From NCBI GenBank assembly GCA_905221605.1, contig CAJNDS010001167.1, forward strand, positions 1-30,700: 30,700 bases of DNA, read 5' to 3'. Below, piece after piece: positions 1-7,864 of this stretch. Below the pieces are notes generated by a model. The model ran no database searches. It saw only the letters and a list, made by a program, of their open reading frames with translations, and had not been told where the DNA came from. The stretch comes from Symbiodinium natans (Eukaryota; Sar; Dinophyceae; Suessiales; Symbiodiniaceae). Each line of letters starts with the position of its first letter. Within the stretch, counting starts at the first letter, position 1. A program made the translations under genes and the position numbers.

Positions 1-1321
1 GGGCAAGGGCGAGCTGCACGGCCTCCCTGGATGGGATGGAGAGTCCATTGCGTCTGCACCATTTTCGAACATCTTCCGTCGTCTGCGAAATCCAAGTATC
101 TGGTTCCGGGAAGGTACCCGTCTTGGATGAGTAAGTGACGATGTGGTGTAGAGGGTCTTCTGGTGATGCGTGTGCGGTCTGAAGGTCGATGACTTGATGT
201 TCACTGAGTTCCTGTGTAGGGTTGGGGCAAGTGCATCTTCTCGTAAGTTTTGGTCCAAAACACATTCGCTGCCAGTTGTGGCACTGGGCCTCGATGCTGG
301 ATCCTGGTTTGGCTACCACCGTGGTCTTCGGAACATGTAGTGGACATAGTTCGTGGTAGTGGCTCGCGATGATGGCGCGTAGAACTTCTCGGAGATGGCG
401 TTGGCATTCTTCCATAGGTGGCAGCAAACTGGTGACGAGGGGTCTTATGTTAGGGGTCTCCATATGTCTCTTGTCCAGTGCCTTGACCAATGCTGCTTTG
501 CAGAACTCCTTGTATGGGGATTCAAGGATGTTGGTCATTCGTAGTAGTGTGTATATGTTCTCGGCCGGGAAGTTGCTGCTCATCAACGTTCTGGTGGTTT
601 TCCATCGCAGAGCCGTGGTGGAGCACAGGGCGGTGAGGAGGCCCCACATGCGCGGTTTGGTGTCTATCTGTACCTTGACGGCTCGCCAAGGTCTGGTTTT
701 CCTGCCTAGGTGTCGATGTAGTCGGGCACGTAGTTTGGTTGCCAGCACGTTGACGTCACAAATGGTCTTGGGTTGGAAGGTGTGGCCTGTGTCTTCTTTG
801 AAGTGTTTGTAGATGAAGGGGGCGTTGAGGGAGGGTTGGAGGTCCGCGATGTCTGCCTGCTCAATCATGTGCAACTCTGCCACATCGTCAACGCTGCGGA
901 CTTTGATCGGAACGAACTCCCAATATGTGTTGGTGGTGTGCCAATAGTGTATGGCTGGTTCTGCGTTGACCAGTTTTTGAGCGGCGAGTGCGTTGTGTTT
1001 TCTGCGTCGGTTGTCTTCTCTGACTGTGACTTTCGTGGAGGTGCTGCCAATATAGAGGTGCTCAAACATGCGTCCGTGGTCGACTCTCCAGTACACTGCG
1101 TTCGGCTGATTGAAAAATTCGAATGTGTAGAGCTCCGGGGTGATACGGTGAAACTGCTTGAGGCGTACCAGCCTGCGTCGATCTACTTGGCGTCGAGGAA
1201 AATGGCAAAGAGCGGTGAGCCAAAACTTGCCGTAGAGCCAAGTGGAGTATCTGTGTAAGAAAGGTATGCGGTGAAATGTGTATTGGACCACGCTCTTCGC
1301 GATGTCCATGCACTTCACCAT
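1..1321 (-). CDS. Reverse transcriptase, second copy, N-terminal ~440 residues only
   Basis: Same gene as 22052-24703, with its ATG at 1321-1319 and open to the window edge. The visible part covers the GIY-YIG-like module and the CxC cysteine cluster but not the catalytic palm. Compared with the right copy, several differences are silent (for example in the His-Tyr-Trp and Cys-Thr-Cys segments). Others change residues: Arg15 to Thr, Lys329-Ile330 to His-Val and Thr223 to Pro. No stop or frameshift is visible, so this copy may also be intact. It starts 60 bp after the stop of the 570-aa ORF. Confidence 0.85.
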   Translation of the reverse strand, partial: MVKCMDIAKSVVQYTFHRIPFLHRYSTWLYGKFWLTALCHFPRRQVDRRRLVRLKQFHRITPELYTFEFFNQPNAVYWRVDHGRMFEHLYIGSTSTKVTVREDNRRRKHNALAAQKLVNAEPAIHYWHTTNTYWEFVPIKVRSVDDVAELHMIEQADIADLQPSLNAPFIYKHFKEDTGHTFQPKTICDVNVLATKLRARLHRHLGRKTRPWRAVKVQIDTKPRMWGLLTALCSTTALRWKTTRTLMSSNFPAENIYTLLRMTNILESPYKEFCKAALVKALDKRHMETPNIRPLVTSLLPPMEECQRHLREVLRAIIASHYHELCPLHVPKTTVVAKPGSSIEAQCHNWQRMCFGPKLTRRCTCPNPTQELSEHQVIDLQTAHASPEDPLHHIVTYSSKTGTFPEPDTWISQTTEDVRKWCRRNGLSIPSREAVQLALA

Positions 1322-2092
1322 GGAGGAGTGTATGCGGTTGAGTCGTCTAGAGGGTTGCTGAGTTGTGAGTAGGGTACCTAGTCAATGTAGGTAGGAAGCA
1401 AGGCCTGCTACCACGATAGCGACTGCTGCCGTCCCTGCTGTGTTGGTGAGCTTGGGAAGTGACCAGGCCTTCACCATGTCCTGGTATGCCTGATCTTTTG
1501 GATGCGCCTCCGCATATACCGTGAGTCTCTTGGCAATTTCTTTCTGGGCCTGTAGTTTAGGCCCAGACATCTTGAGGGTGGAGATCCAGGTTGTTGCTGA
1601 CGGGGCCGCGTATCTTGATAGCGAGCTGGTGAGTTCATGTACTTGTCGGATCTTGTCCATTTTGGCCTTGTCACCTGGTTCTCGCTTCGGAGCTATGCCG
1701 CTAAGATACTGGATGAGTTCTTCGTCGTCGAATGCATTGACGATGTCGAGGAGGACTTTGTTTTGTCTGCCGCCTGGTGATTCGAACGGGCGGCTGGATG
1801 CTGGTTCACCTGTAACCGGAGATCTTGGGCTGGGCTGGTAGGAGGGTGTGGTGATGCCTCCAATGAGGTTGGGGTCCAGCTCGTCTTCCACGGTAGGCGG
1901 GTGTGGGTGAAGAGGGGGAGGGGGTTGAGGTGCTTGTTCGGCCACTTCGGATGCTATCGGTTGCGATACTTGGGTGTCGTCGGCGTCGATAACCTGCACA
2001 AGGTCGTGGGTGTTGTCCTGAGCGCACAGATCTCGGTGTGGATGTGGTTGTTTACCGGATGATGGTGAAGTCTTGCTGGTGCCTGTTTCGAA
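1..2092 (-). repeat. Left copy of the ~23.4-kb element's long direct repeat
   Basis: This stretch matches 23383-25474 at a constant offset of 23382 bp with no insertions or deletions. By eye I counted 22 substitutions over 2092 bp, about 1%. The match runs from the window edge to the bases cgaa at 2089-2092, after which the left copy continues inside the 570-aa ORF and the right copy enters unrelated DNA. It carries the N-terminal half of the reverse transcriptase gene and the C-terminal part of the 570-aa ORF. The arrangement fits head-to-tail tandem copies, or the pseudo-LTR layout common in Penelope-like elements. The true left end of this copy lies outside the window. Confidence 0.95.
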
Positions 2093-3094
2093 GAAGTTGG
2101 GCATCTGGGTTTGGGTAGGTGGGATGATGCCCTGCGGGAAGGGTGTCTTGCGGCTCTGACTTGCCAGCTGTGCGCGCAATCCTGCTATCTCCGCTTCTTT
2201 CTGTGCGAGTTGGGCACGTACTTGGGGTTGTACAGCAGGGGGATTGTTGTAGCGCATGAGGAGGTCTCCAATGTTGGCGACGAGCATCTCCATGGCTTCC
2301 TTCCGTTGGGCTTCAGAGGGCAGCATTTCAGTACCGTTCTTCCACTTCCAATAGTTGACTGCGATGGTCTCGATGCGAATGTTGCGGTTGCGGATGAAGG
2401 TGGAGAGTTTCATGTGAAACACGGCATCGGGTAGTGACTTGTGGCCTTGGAACTGAGTCCATCGTCCGTTGGCGAGCTGTCGCAACATATAATTGTGCTT
2501 GCCCTCGAAGGCCACTTGCCAGAGTTTTATGTCGAACGGATCCATACCTGCCGTGCCATTTTTCTTGGCCGATGACGTGGCAGGTACGATTCTGGGCATC
2601 TGGACTCCTCCATACTGGTTTTTGTCGTAGAGCAGCTCGGTGGAATCCCAGTGGTCTGGGAGGTCATTGTTGGGCTGGTGGAAGATGTCCTGGAGCACTT
2701 CCTTGGCGCGTTCTTTGGGGTTAAGGCGGGCTGGGGTAGGGGCCGAAGATTGAGTAGATTGGATGGGAGAGTTCCCGTATATCGGGAGTCGCTGATCATG
2801 ACGGTGGCGATCTCGTCGTGGGTTGTACACCGAATCTTGTCCGTGGTGAGGAAGCGTGTGGGACGTTGTGAATGTGGATCTGGGGGTCAAAGTCGGTCCC
2901 GAGCTGGGACGTGGGTTGGAGTGGAACGTGCGCGTGGATCTCGGTGATGCCGACCTAGTGCGATGCCTCCTAGATGGTCTTGGCGTGCTGAACCTTCTGG
3001 GTGATCTGGATCGTCTGGAACGGTTGCCTCGCCTGTGTGCGTCTGCATGCCATTGAGCATGTCGTTGATCATGGCGATCACGTCTGTCTGCCAT
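1382..3094 (-). CDS. 570-aa SR-rich, coiled-coil, possibly tail-anchored ORF (unknown)
   Basis: I do not recognise the family. The first ~100 residues are rich in Arg, Ser and His with SRSPRR-type runs, as in nucleic-acid-binding or phase-separating proteins. A central globular stretch (about 130-280) is followed by a short coiled coil near 290-315 (AQLAQKEAEIAGLRAQLA). A Pro-rich linker and a folded-looking helical C-terminal region follow. The last ~20 residues (AAVAIVVAGLASYL) are hydrophobic and could be a tail anchor. The stop is TGA. The start ATG is the first in frame and follows a C-rich leader (CCCCATACCCCCACG). It lies directly upstream of the reverse transcriptase gene, the place where many retroelements encode a Gag- or ORF1-like nucleoprotein; that role is inference only. 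Confidence 0.8.
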   Translation of the reverse strand: MADRRDRHDQRHAQWHADAHRRGNRSRRSRSPRRFSTPRPSRRHRTRSASPRSTRTFHSNPRPSSGPTLTPRSTFTTSHTLPHHGQDSVYNPRRDRHRHDQRLPIYGNSPIQSTQSSAPTPARLNPKERAKEVLQDIFHQPNNDLPDHWDSTELLYDKNQYGGVQMPRIVPATSSAKKNGTAGMDPFDIKLWQVAFEGKHNYMLRQLANGRWTQFQGHKSLPDAVFHMKLSTFIRNRNIRIETIAVNYWKWKNGTEMLPSEAQRKEAMEMLVANIGDLLMRYNNPPAVQPQVRAQLAQKEAEIAGLRAQLASQSRKTPFPQGIIPPTQTQMPNFFETGTSKTSPSSGKQPHPHRDLCAQDNTHDLVQVIDADDTQVSQPIASEVAEQAPQPPPPLHPHPPTVEDELDPNLIGGITTPSYQPSPRSPVTGEPASSRPFESPGGRQNKVLLDIVNAFDDEELIQYLSGIAPKREPGDKAKMDKIRQVHELTSSLSRYAAPSATTWISTLKMSGPKLQAQKEIAKRLTVYAEAHPKDQAYQDMVKAWSLPKLTNTAGTAAVAIVVAGLASYLH

Positions 3095-3314
3095 GGCGTG
3101 GGGGTATGGGGATGCTGATATGTTCAGCTGTTAGTGAAGAAGCCTACGTGAGGCACGCAACGGCTGTGTCAGGCACATGAAACACTACACTTGCAGAGGC
3201 AGCGTGTTCCGAAAATTGCATGCAGGATGTGAGGTGCATATGGCTGCAACTTCTCTCAACGGGTGCATGTGGCTGAGCTCGTTCCATCGTGAAACTATGT
3301 TTGCTGGGACCTCA

Positions 3315-3623
3315 TCATTTCAGATACTTCCATTGATGTTGGCCTGCTTCTTGGTCAACGGTGGTGCGTCGTTGAAGTTCTAGTAGAGCGTGTCGTTGGT
3401 TGATGAAGTCCGTCCATTCCTCCTGGGTTGGCGTGGCCTGCGCTTGATTCTGCCTGATGTCTGGATCCTCCTGGAAGGCTGTAGGTGTTCCCGATACCGC
3501 CAACCACGTGGTTTGATGTACATGTAGAGCTTGGTGACGTTGGATTTGGCCTGATATCTTCGGGTGGGTCCAAAAGACCGAGTGCGTCCTGGGGTGTCCG
3601 ATGCAAGGGGTAGGGACAGCCAT
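3315..3623 (-). CDS. 102-aa ORF overlapping the end of the 743-aa ORF in another frame
   Basis: Starts with an ATG at 3623 inside the 743-aa ORF and runs 65 bp beyond its stop. Its C-terminal half (around FQEDPDIRQNQAQATPTQEE and EEWTDFINQRHALLEL) looks like a soluble helical protein. The 743-aa frame over the same bases is Arg-rich and low in complexity. It is therefore either the genuine C-terminus of the large ORF, disconnected by an indel in this copy, or an overlapping gene. A third frame over 3530-3606 also reads plausibly (DALGLLDPPEDIRPNP), so more than one frame break may exist here. Confidence 0.45.
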   Translation of the reverse strand: MAVPTPCIGHPRTHSVFWTHPKISGQIQRHQALHVHQTTWLAVSGTPTAFQEDPDIRQNQAQATPTQEEWTDFINQRHALLELQRRTTVDQEAGQHQWKYLK

Positions 3624-5611
3624 CTAAACGGGGAACTGGATGCCGTAGTGGATTGGAACCAGGCCCAGTCCAACTGTGTCTCCATCACGCTGCTGGCCGG
3701 GATTGCTAACATTGGCGTTTGTCCTCCTGGACTCAGTCGGTGAAGTTTGCCAATCAAATCAGGACGGCTTGTCCGCTTGGCGTCGAAACCGTCGATGGTG
3801 TGGCAAGGGTCCGCAAAGGTGAAGATGAGTGGGTCCCAAAGTCGATGTAGTACATGTGCTGCTTGGGTGGAGACTTGAACTGCGTGGATCTGTTGTGAAG
3901 TGAGGGGTAAGGCGAATCTCGGTGTCCATACCATGGTGGGCAGTGTGTCGCTGTGGAGGTGGTCGATGGTGAGTTTGGTGCGGATGTCGGGAGTGGAGGG
4001 TGGCGTCCATCTGGTCGTGTGGGTGAGCTTCTGAAGCGTATCGGTCCATATGTTGGTTGACCAGTGGTCCGGAATCTGGAACGTGTTGATTCCCTGAAGG
4101 CATTCTGTGTGGGAATCGATGCTGGGCCATGTTCTGTGGAGCTGTAGGTCATGGTGAGCCTTGCGGAAGACTATGTTGCTGACCGCCTGCATGGTCATGA
4201 TGCCCGAGATGGTGTTGTACTTCGCAAGCATCGGCTGGTGGAAGGGTGGCGTAGTACTATGGAGCACCACGCAGAGGTCTTGTATGGGCGGAAGCAGGGG
4301 TACCAATCCTGCCGTGCTGGGTAGGACGTGTGCTGACCAGACTCTGTGGAAATGAGTGCAGGTCTGCTCCAGCCTGCCCATAGTTCTGGGATCTGCGAAG
4401 TTGTGTGTGAACATCCAGAGTTCCGGGTTCACACTTCGGAATTTGATGTAGCCCCAGTGCCAGAGCTGATAGATGTTGGGCATTGTGGCCAAATCTGGGC
4501 AAGTGCCTTTGCGTACGAGCATCCTAAATTGTATGGCTGTGAACTGTAGGATGTGAACTGCAGCGGTTCCTGATAGAATTTCGTGTAGGAGGGCACGTAG
4601 TCGTAGGTGTAGGGGCTTGGGTTGGGGAATGTCGACGGAGTCGGCGTAGCGTGCCATCTGGACGTGGGTGGATGCGTCGTCCTTGTACTGGTCCCAGGTC
4701 ATGAGGATGCTGTTTTGAAGTTCTTGTTGGAGTGAGGGGAACTTGTGCACCAGCTGCTTCGGGAGGAAGGTCATGCGGTTGGGGAAGAATCGAATGACGG
4801 GTGTGCCGTCCTCTTGGAGTTCCCAATGGTGTGGTTCAACCGGAGGCAGCATGTGAACAAGTTCCGGTCGAATCGGTCGTCTCCACCACTGCGGCTGCAC
4901 TTTCTCTATCTGATCAACTGGTAGAACTGGGCGTAGCCGGCCTTGGTCGTGATGTTGTGTGACGGATTGCGCGTCCACAGCTGGTTCAAGGCTGTCGAGC
5001 AGTTGTTGCAAGCTGCTGACGTGCATGCCCATCGTGTGGACACCAGGGTTTCGAAGTGGCGACCTGGATCTGTCTTCTCTGTGATGCCGTTCTTCGGGAG
5101 GAGGTACTGTGCGGTCGGGAGGTACGGGAATGTGTGGGAAGGCTCCAGTGTGCCAGGTTTGTAGGTCTCTGACAGGTTGGTCCGTGCCCGCATAATCCAT
5201 GGACATGCCGGTGGCGTGGTCTTGGGGTGGTGTTTGTCGATTCGGATACCATCTCTGGAATTGGTTCGCATGGTCTTGTGAGGAGGTTGGAGGGGGAAGG
5301 GTATGGGGCATGGTACCGTGGTTTTCCGCGGAAGCAAGAACTCGACCGGGTTTGATTTCCATGTCTTGTAGTCGTCCTTGGCCGATTATCTCGGGGTAGT
5401 CGGTCTGCACCGCTCGCAATCTGGATTGGTGCAGTATCTTGGCCTTCATGGTTTGCTGTCGAAATCTGTTGACGGTGTTGCTGATGCCCTCGTCAGTGGT
5501 GCTGAGCATCTCCATGTACTTGGATGGGTGCAAGTTGGTCGTCCATGGTCTGGCTGGCATCGACGACGTGTCCGTGGTAATGGGGGTGTCATCCTCCTCC
5601 ACGATGCTCAC
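3380..5611 (-). CDS. 743-aa ORF, probably ~780 aa with a 5' frame break (unknown function)
   Basis: Not recognised. The open frame begins with a GTG-type codon at 5611; the first in-frame ATG is 5560. The frame stays open upstream through a plausible peptide (DPKYYKDGKPCLVSIVEEDD) to a TAG at 5650-5648. Just there, an ATG-initiated frame from 5732 would join it with a one-base shift, giving about 783 residues. The N-terminal 200 residues are acidic to neutral and Pro-rich. Residues ~230-640 are rich in Trp, His and Leu and look globular. The stop is TAG. It sits between the SR-rich ORF and the 570-aa ORF, with a 285-bp spacer to the latter. Confidence 0.75.
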   Translation of the reverse strand: MSIVEEDDTPITTDTSSMPARPWTTNLHPSKYMEMLSTTDEGISNTVNRFRQQTMKAKILHQSRLRAVQTDYPEIIGQGRLQDMEIKPGRVLASAENHGTMPHTLPPPTSSQDHANQFQRWYPNRQTPPQDHATGMSMDYAGTDQPVRDLQTWHTGAFPHIPVPPDRTVPPPEERHHREDRSRSPLRNPGVHTMGMHVSSLQQLLDSLEPAVDAQSVTQHHDQGRLRPVLPVDQIEKVQPQWWRRPIRPELVHMLPPVEPHHWELQEDGTPVIRFFPNRMTFLPKQLVHKFPSLQQELQNSILMTWDQYKDDASTHVQMARYADSVDIPQPKPLHLRLRALLHEILSGTAAVHILQFTAIQFRMLVRKGTCPDLATMPNIYQLWHWGYIKFRSVNPELWMFTHNFADPRTMGRLEQTCTHFHRVWSAHVLPSTAGLVPLLPPIQDLCVVLHSTTPPFHQPMLAKYNTISGIMTMQAVSNIVFRKAHHDLQLHRTWPSIDSHTECLQGINTFQIPDHWSTNIWTDTLQKLTHTTRWTPPSTPDIRTKLTIDHLHSDTLPTMVWTPRFALPLTSQQIHAVQVSTQAAHVLHRLWDPLIFTFADPCHTIDGFDAKRTSRPDLIGKLHRLSPGGQTPMLAIPASSVMETQLDWAWFQSTTASSSPFRWLSLPLASDTPGRTRSFGPTRRYQAKSNVTKLYMYIKPRGWRYREHLQPSRRIQTSGRIKRRPRQPRRNGRTSSTNDTLY

Positions 5612-5732
5612 AAGGCAAGGCTTGCCATCTTTGTAGTATTTGGGGTCCTAGTACTTGCACAACCTGATGATCGGCGACTTGTCCGCTTAGCCAGCGGTGA
5701 AGGGCGTGCTCCATGTCTTCTGCCGGATCCAT
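5589..5732 (-). CDS. 47-aa ORF, likely the true N-terminus of the 743-aa ORF
   Basis: Starts ATG GAT CCG at 5732. It encodes an amphipathic helical stretch (EDMEHALHRWLSGQV) and ends in a Gly run and TGA at 5591-5589. It overlaps the 743-aa frame. Skipping one base after the CTA codon at 5651-5649 would fuse the two frames just past the TAG that blocks the downstream one. This suggests a one-base insertion in this copy, an assembly error, or +1 frameshifting. As a free-standing 47-residue protein it would end in unremarkable residues. Confidence 0.5.
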   Translation of the reverse strand: MDPAEDMEHALHRWLSGQVADHQVVQVLGPQILQRWQALPCEHRGGG

Positions 5733-6009
5733 GATGAAAGTGAGCGTCTAATGATCCGTTATGGTCAAGAGCAAAACTGCATGCGAAATGCAATCCGCAC
5801 TAACGACACCTAAAGGCGGCCAGAGCATGTCTCTCAAGGTCAAGGTCTAACGCATCACAGCAGTGCACGAATTCACTTGACGCGTGATTTCATGTGCCGA
5901 AGAGAAAAGACAGGCTGATTCATCCGTAACGCAGTACTACATGCATCCGATTGCAATCCGTGACTGGCGCACACACTGGGCTGAATGCATAGAGCTCGGT
6001 GTGGATATT
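5733..6009. other. Spacer upstream of the ~780-aa ORF, no gene seen
   Basis: The 277 bp between the 76-aa ORF and the ATG at 5732 contain only short random frames on both strands. I see no repeat or clear C-rich leader here. Confidence 0.5.
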
Positions 6010-6240
6010 TCAAACAGTTCGGAACTGCAGAGTGATGTGTGGTGGGGTGGGGGTGCACTCCCTCCAATCTACGACCTGCTCCGCTTGATGCCTTCCATTT
6101 TGACATGCTGTGATTAACGCGCTGGTGCCGTACGAGTGAGGGTTCGTGAAGGTGAAAAAGAAATCGTCACTTTGCTCTTCACGATGAGGAAGAAGGATTC
6201 GCCAGCTCAGGTAGTTGTCAACGTCGTTGTCCGCGGTCAT
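6010..6240 (-). CDS. 76-aa ORF overlapping the 3' end of the SR-rich ORF
   Basis: The ATG at 6240-6238 lies 20 bp before the end of the upstream ORF (stop 6220-6218), in a different frame. The peptide (for example DNYLSWRILLPHREEQSDD and FFFTFTNPHSYGTSALITA) has a balanced composition with aromatic residues and looks like real protein. It may be a separate small overlapping gene, or the C-terminus of the upstream protein separated by a one-base indel. The larger frame in which it lies opens at 6501, but residues before the ATG look like a shadow of the SR-rich ORF. Confidence 0.5.
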   Translation of the reverse strand: MTADNDVDNYLSWRILLPHREEQSDDFFFTFTNPHSYGTSALITACQNGRHQAEQVVDWRECTPTPPHITLQFRTV

Positions 6241-7864
6241 TGTCTCGGGATCTGTTGGGAACTGGAGGTGGTGTGGTGGGTGAGGGTCTAGGGTGAAAGA
6301 CGTTGATGGTGATCCCGGTGATCTCAGCGTACTGTGCATCAATGACGCTCTTCTCGGTGTGGGAGAAGACGGTGGTGAAGTTGCGACTGGCCCGGCTGGT
6401 GTCGTTGAAGTGTGCCTCGATGAGCGCCTTCTGAGTCGTCCATCCTCCTCCCTTCTGCCGCATGTGGCTATGCTGGGAGGTGGACGATGTGACGCGTCCA
6501 AATATGGTGAAACCTGTGGCTATTTCTCGTTCGGCAGGGCCTGCTCTGGCTTTTGGAAGGCGGAGGGCTTTGCGGAGGTTGGTGTGGCAAAATCCGAGTT
6601 GGAGGTTGTCGGGTGCGTTGTCTTGGTGGAATCCGTTGAACCCACGGTGGGGTAGGTATGCTTTGTTGTAGGGGAGGTTGTCGTCATCCCAATTGGTGGG
6701 CTCCCAATTCGTGGGTCTGACGAAGCCCTCGCGCAGGATGTGCCATAGGCCTGCTTCATCGGTAGCGTGTGACCAATATGCCTTGTAGGCGCCCTTGTGC
6801 GTGGGAGGTGATGGACTGTTGGCATCGTGTGCGTGAGGTGGAGGCTTGGTGGTGCGTAGTGGTATGACGAGGACCTGTACCAGTGGGTAGTCGGTGGTGT
6901 CCTGTTTGTTGCTGTAGGGGTCTACGTGGATGAGCTCCGGGTGGATCACCGTGTCCGTGCTGGGGTGAGTTCTGAACTGGCCGAGGAAGGGCGTGATCTT
7001 GTAGTGAGAGCAAGCGAAGGATCTTGCCACTTGGCGGATGGCCATCTGTGCTGGGTTAGAGAGCCAAAGGGGCTGTCCTTGGGTGAGGTTGGCGATGTCG
7101 TGCATGATGTCGTTCATGTACCGGACGCCTGTGCTGGAAGGGTCCATGGGCGGCGGTGGGTCTTGTTGGTGGTACATCTCGGACACACACGCGAGCCTGT
7201 AGGGGTCCGCCAAGGCGTCTTGGTAGAGCATCTTCATGCGTCGACGTTCTTCAGGTTTGAAGCCTGATTCGGTTTCTGGTCCTGCATTGTGTGAAGTGGC
7301 TTCTGAGGGTGCTTGGGGTGGTCGGGATGAGGAAGCAGGTGTGTCTCTGTGGGTCGCCGTGTGTGAAGCAGATCGATGGAGCGCGGGAGTGAGAACGACG
7401 GTCGTGCCTCTGCGCCTGGTGCTGCTTGGGGAGGGGCTGCGTTGGGATGGTGTTGGTTGGGATGTCCGGTGATGATGAACTGGAGAAGAGCGCCTTCTCG
7501 ATGTTCGCGATTCGGCTTCTTCCGAGTGTCGACGTGTGGATCTGGATCTTCTTGGACTGCGTGGCCGTCTGGTTTTGCCTGTCTGGTGGGGGTCGTTGGG
7601 TGCGGGGCTGTGGGGTGAATGGGAGATGTGCGTGTGTCGCGTAGATCTGGTGCTCCTGGGGTGGGCTGGGCTGGGCTCATAGGTGGTACGGCTGCGACTT
7701 CGGGTGTGGTGTGTGGTAAAGGACTCTGCTCTGTGTTGGTCGCCAGGATGTTGTAGTTGCGTTGGGGCGACTCTGGTATGGGACTGGAGTAGCGGTGCCA
7801 CGACTTTCTCAATCATGCCTGTGATGCACGTGAACATCTCCGTCATCTGGGATGGTGTCGTCAT
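6218..7864 (-). CDS. 548-aa SR-rich ORF with a possible ADP-ribosyltransferase-like domain
   Basis: I choose the ATG at 7864-7862, although the frame opens at 8020. This ATG overlaps the TGA of the 362-aa ORF as ATGA, and residues before it look like a shadow frame. The N-terminus has a short hydrophobic-amphipathic helix (EMFTCITGMIEKVVAPLL), then about 150 residues rich in Ser, Arg, Pro and His (RRPRSPRRSRSTRR). A globular part follows. Near the C-terminus is the pattern YWSHATDEAGLWHILREGF-VRPTNW, then a region with aromatic and Gly residues. The H-x-T/S-x(6-8)-I-L-x-E-G-x-x-R-P pattern resembles the start of ART or phosphotransferase folds. I have a loose memory of similar proteins in Symbiodinium, so this is a hypothesis only. 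Stop TGA. Confidence 0.7.
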   Translation of the reverse strand: MTTPSQMTEMFTCITGMIEKVVAPLLQSHTRVAPTQLQHPGDQHRAESFTTHHTRSRSRTTYEPSPAHPRSTRSTRHTHISHSPHSPAPNDPHQTGKTRRPRSPRRSRSTRRHSEEAESRTSRRRSSPVHHHRTSQPTPSQRSPSPSSTRRRGTTVVLTPALHRSASHTATHRDTPASSSRPPQAPSEATSHNAGPETESGFKPEERRRMKMLYQDALADPYRLACVSEMYHQQDPPPPMDPSSTGVRYMNDIMHDIANLTQGQPLWLSNPAQMAIRQVARSFACSHYKITPFLGQFRTHPSTDTVIHPELIHVDPYSNKQDTTDYPLVQVLVIPLRTTKPPPHAHDANSPSPPTHKGAYKAYWSHATDEAGLWHILREGFVRPTNWEPTNWDDDNLPYNKAYLPHRGFNGFHQDNAPDNLQLGFCHTNLRKALRLPKARAGPAEREIATGFTIFGRVTSSTSQHSHMRQKGGGWTTQKALIEAHFNDTSRASRNFTTVFSHTEKSVIDAQYAEITGITINVFHPRPSPTTPPPVPNRSRDNDRGQRR

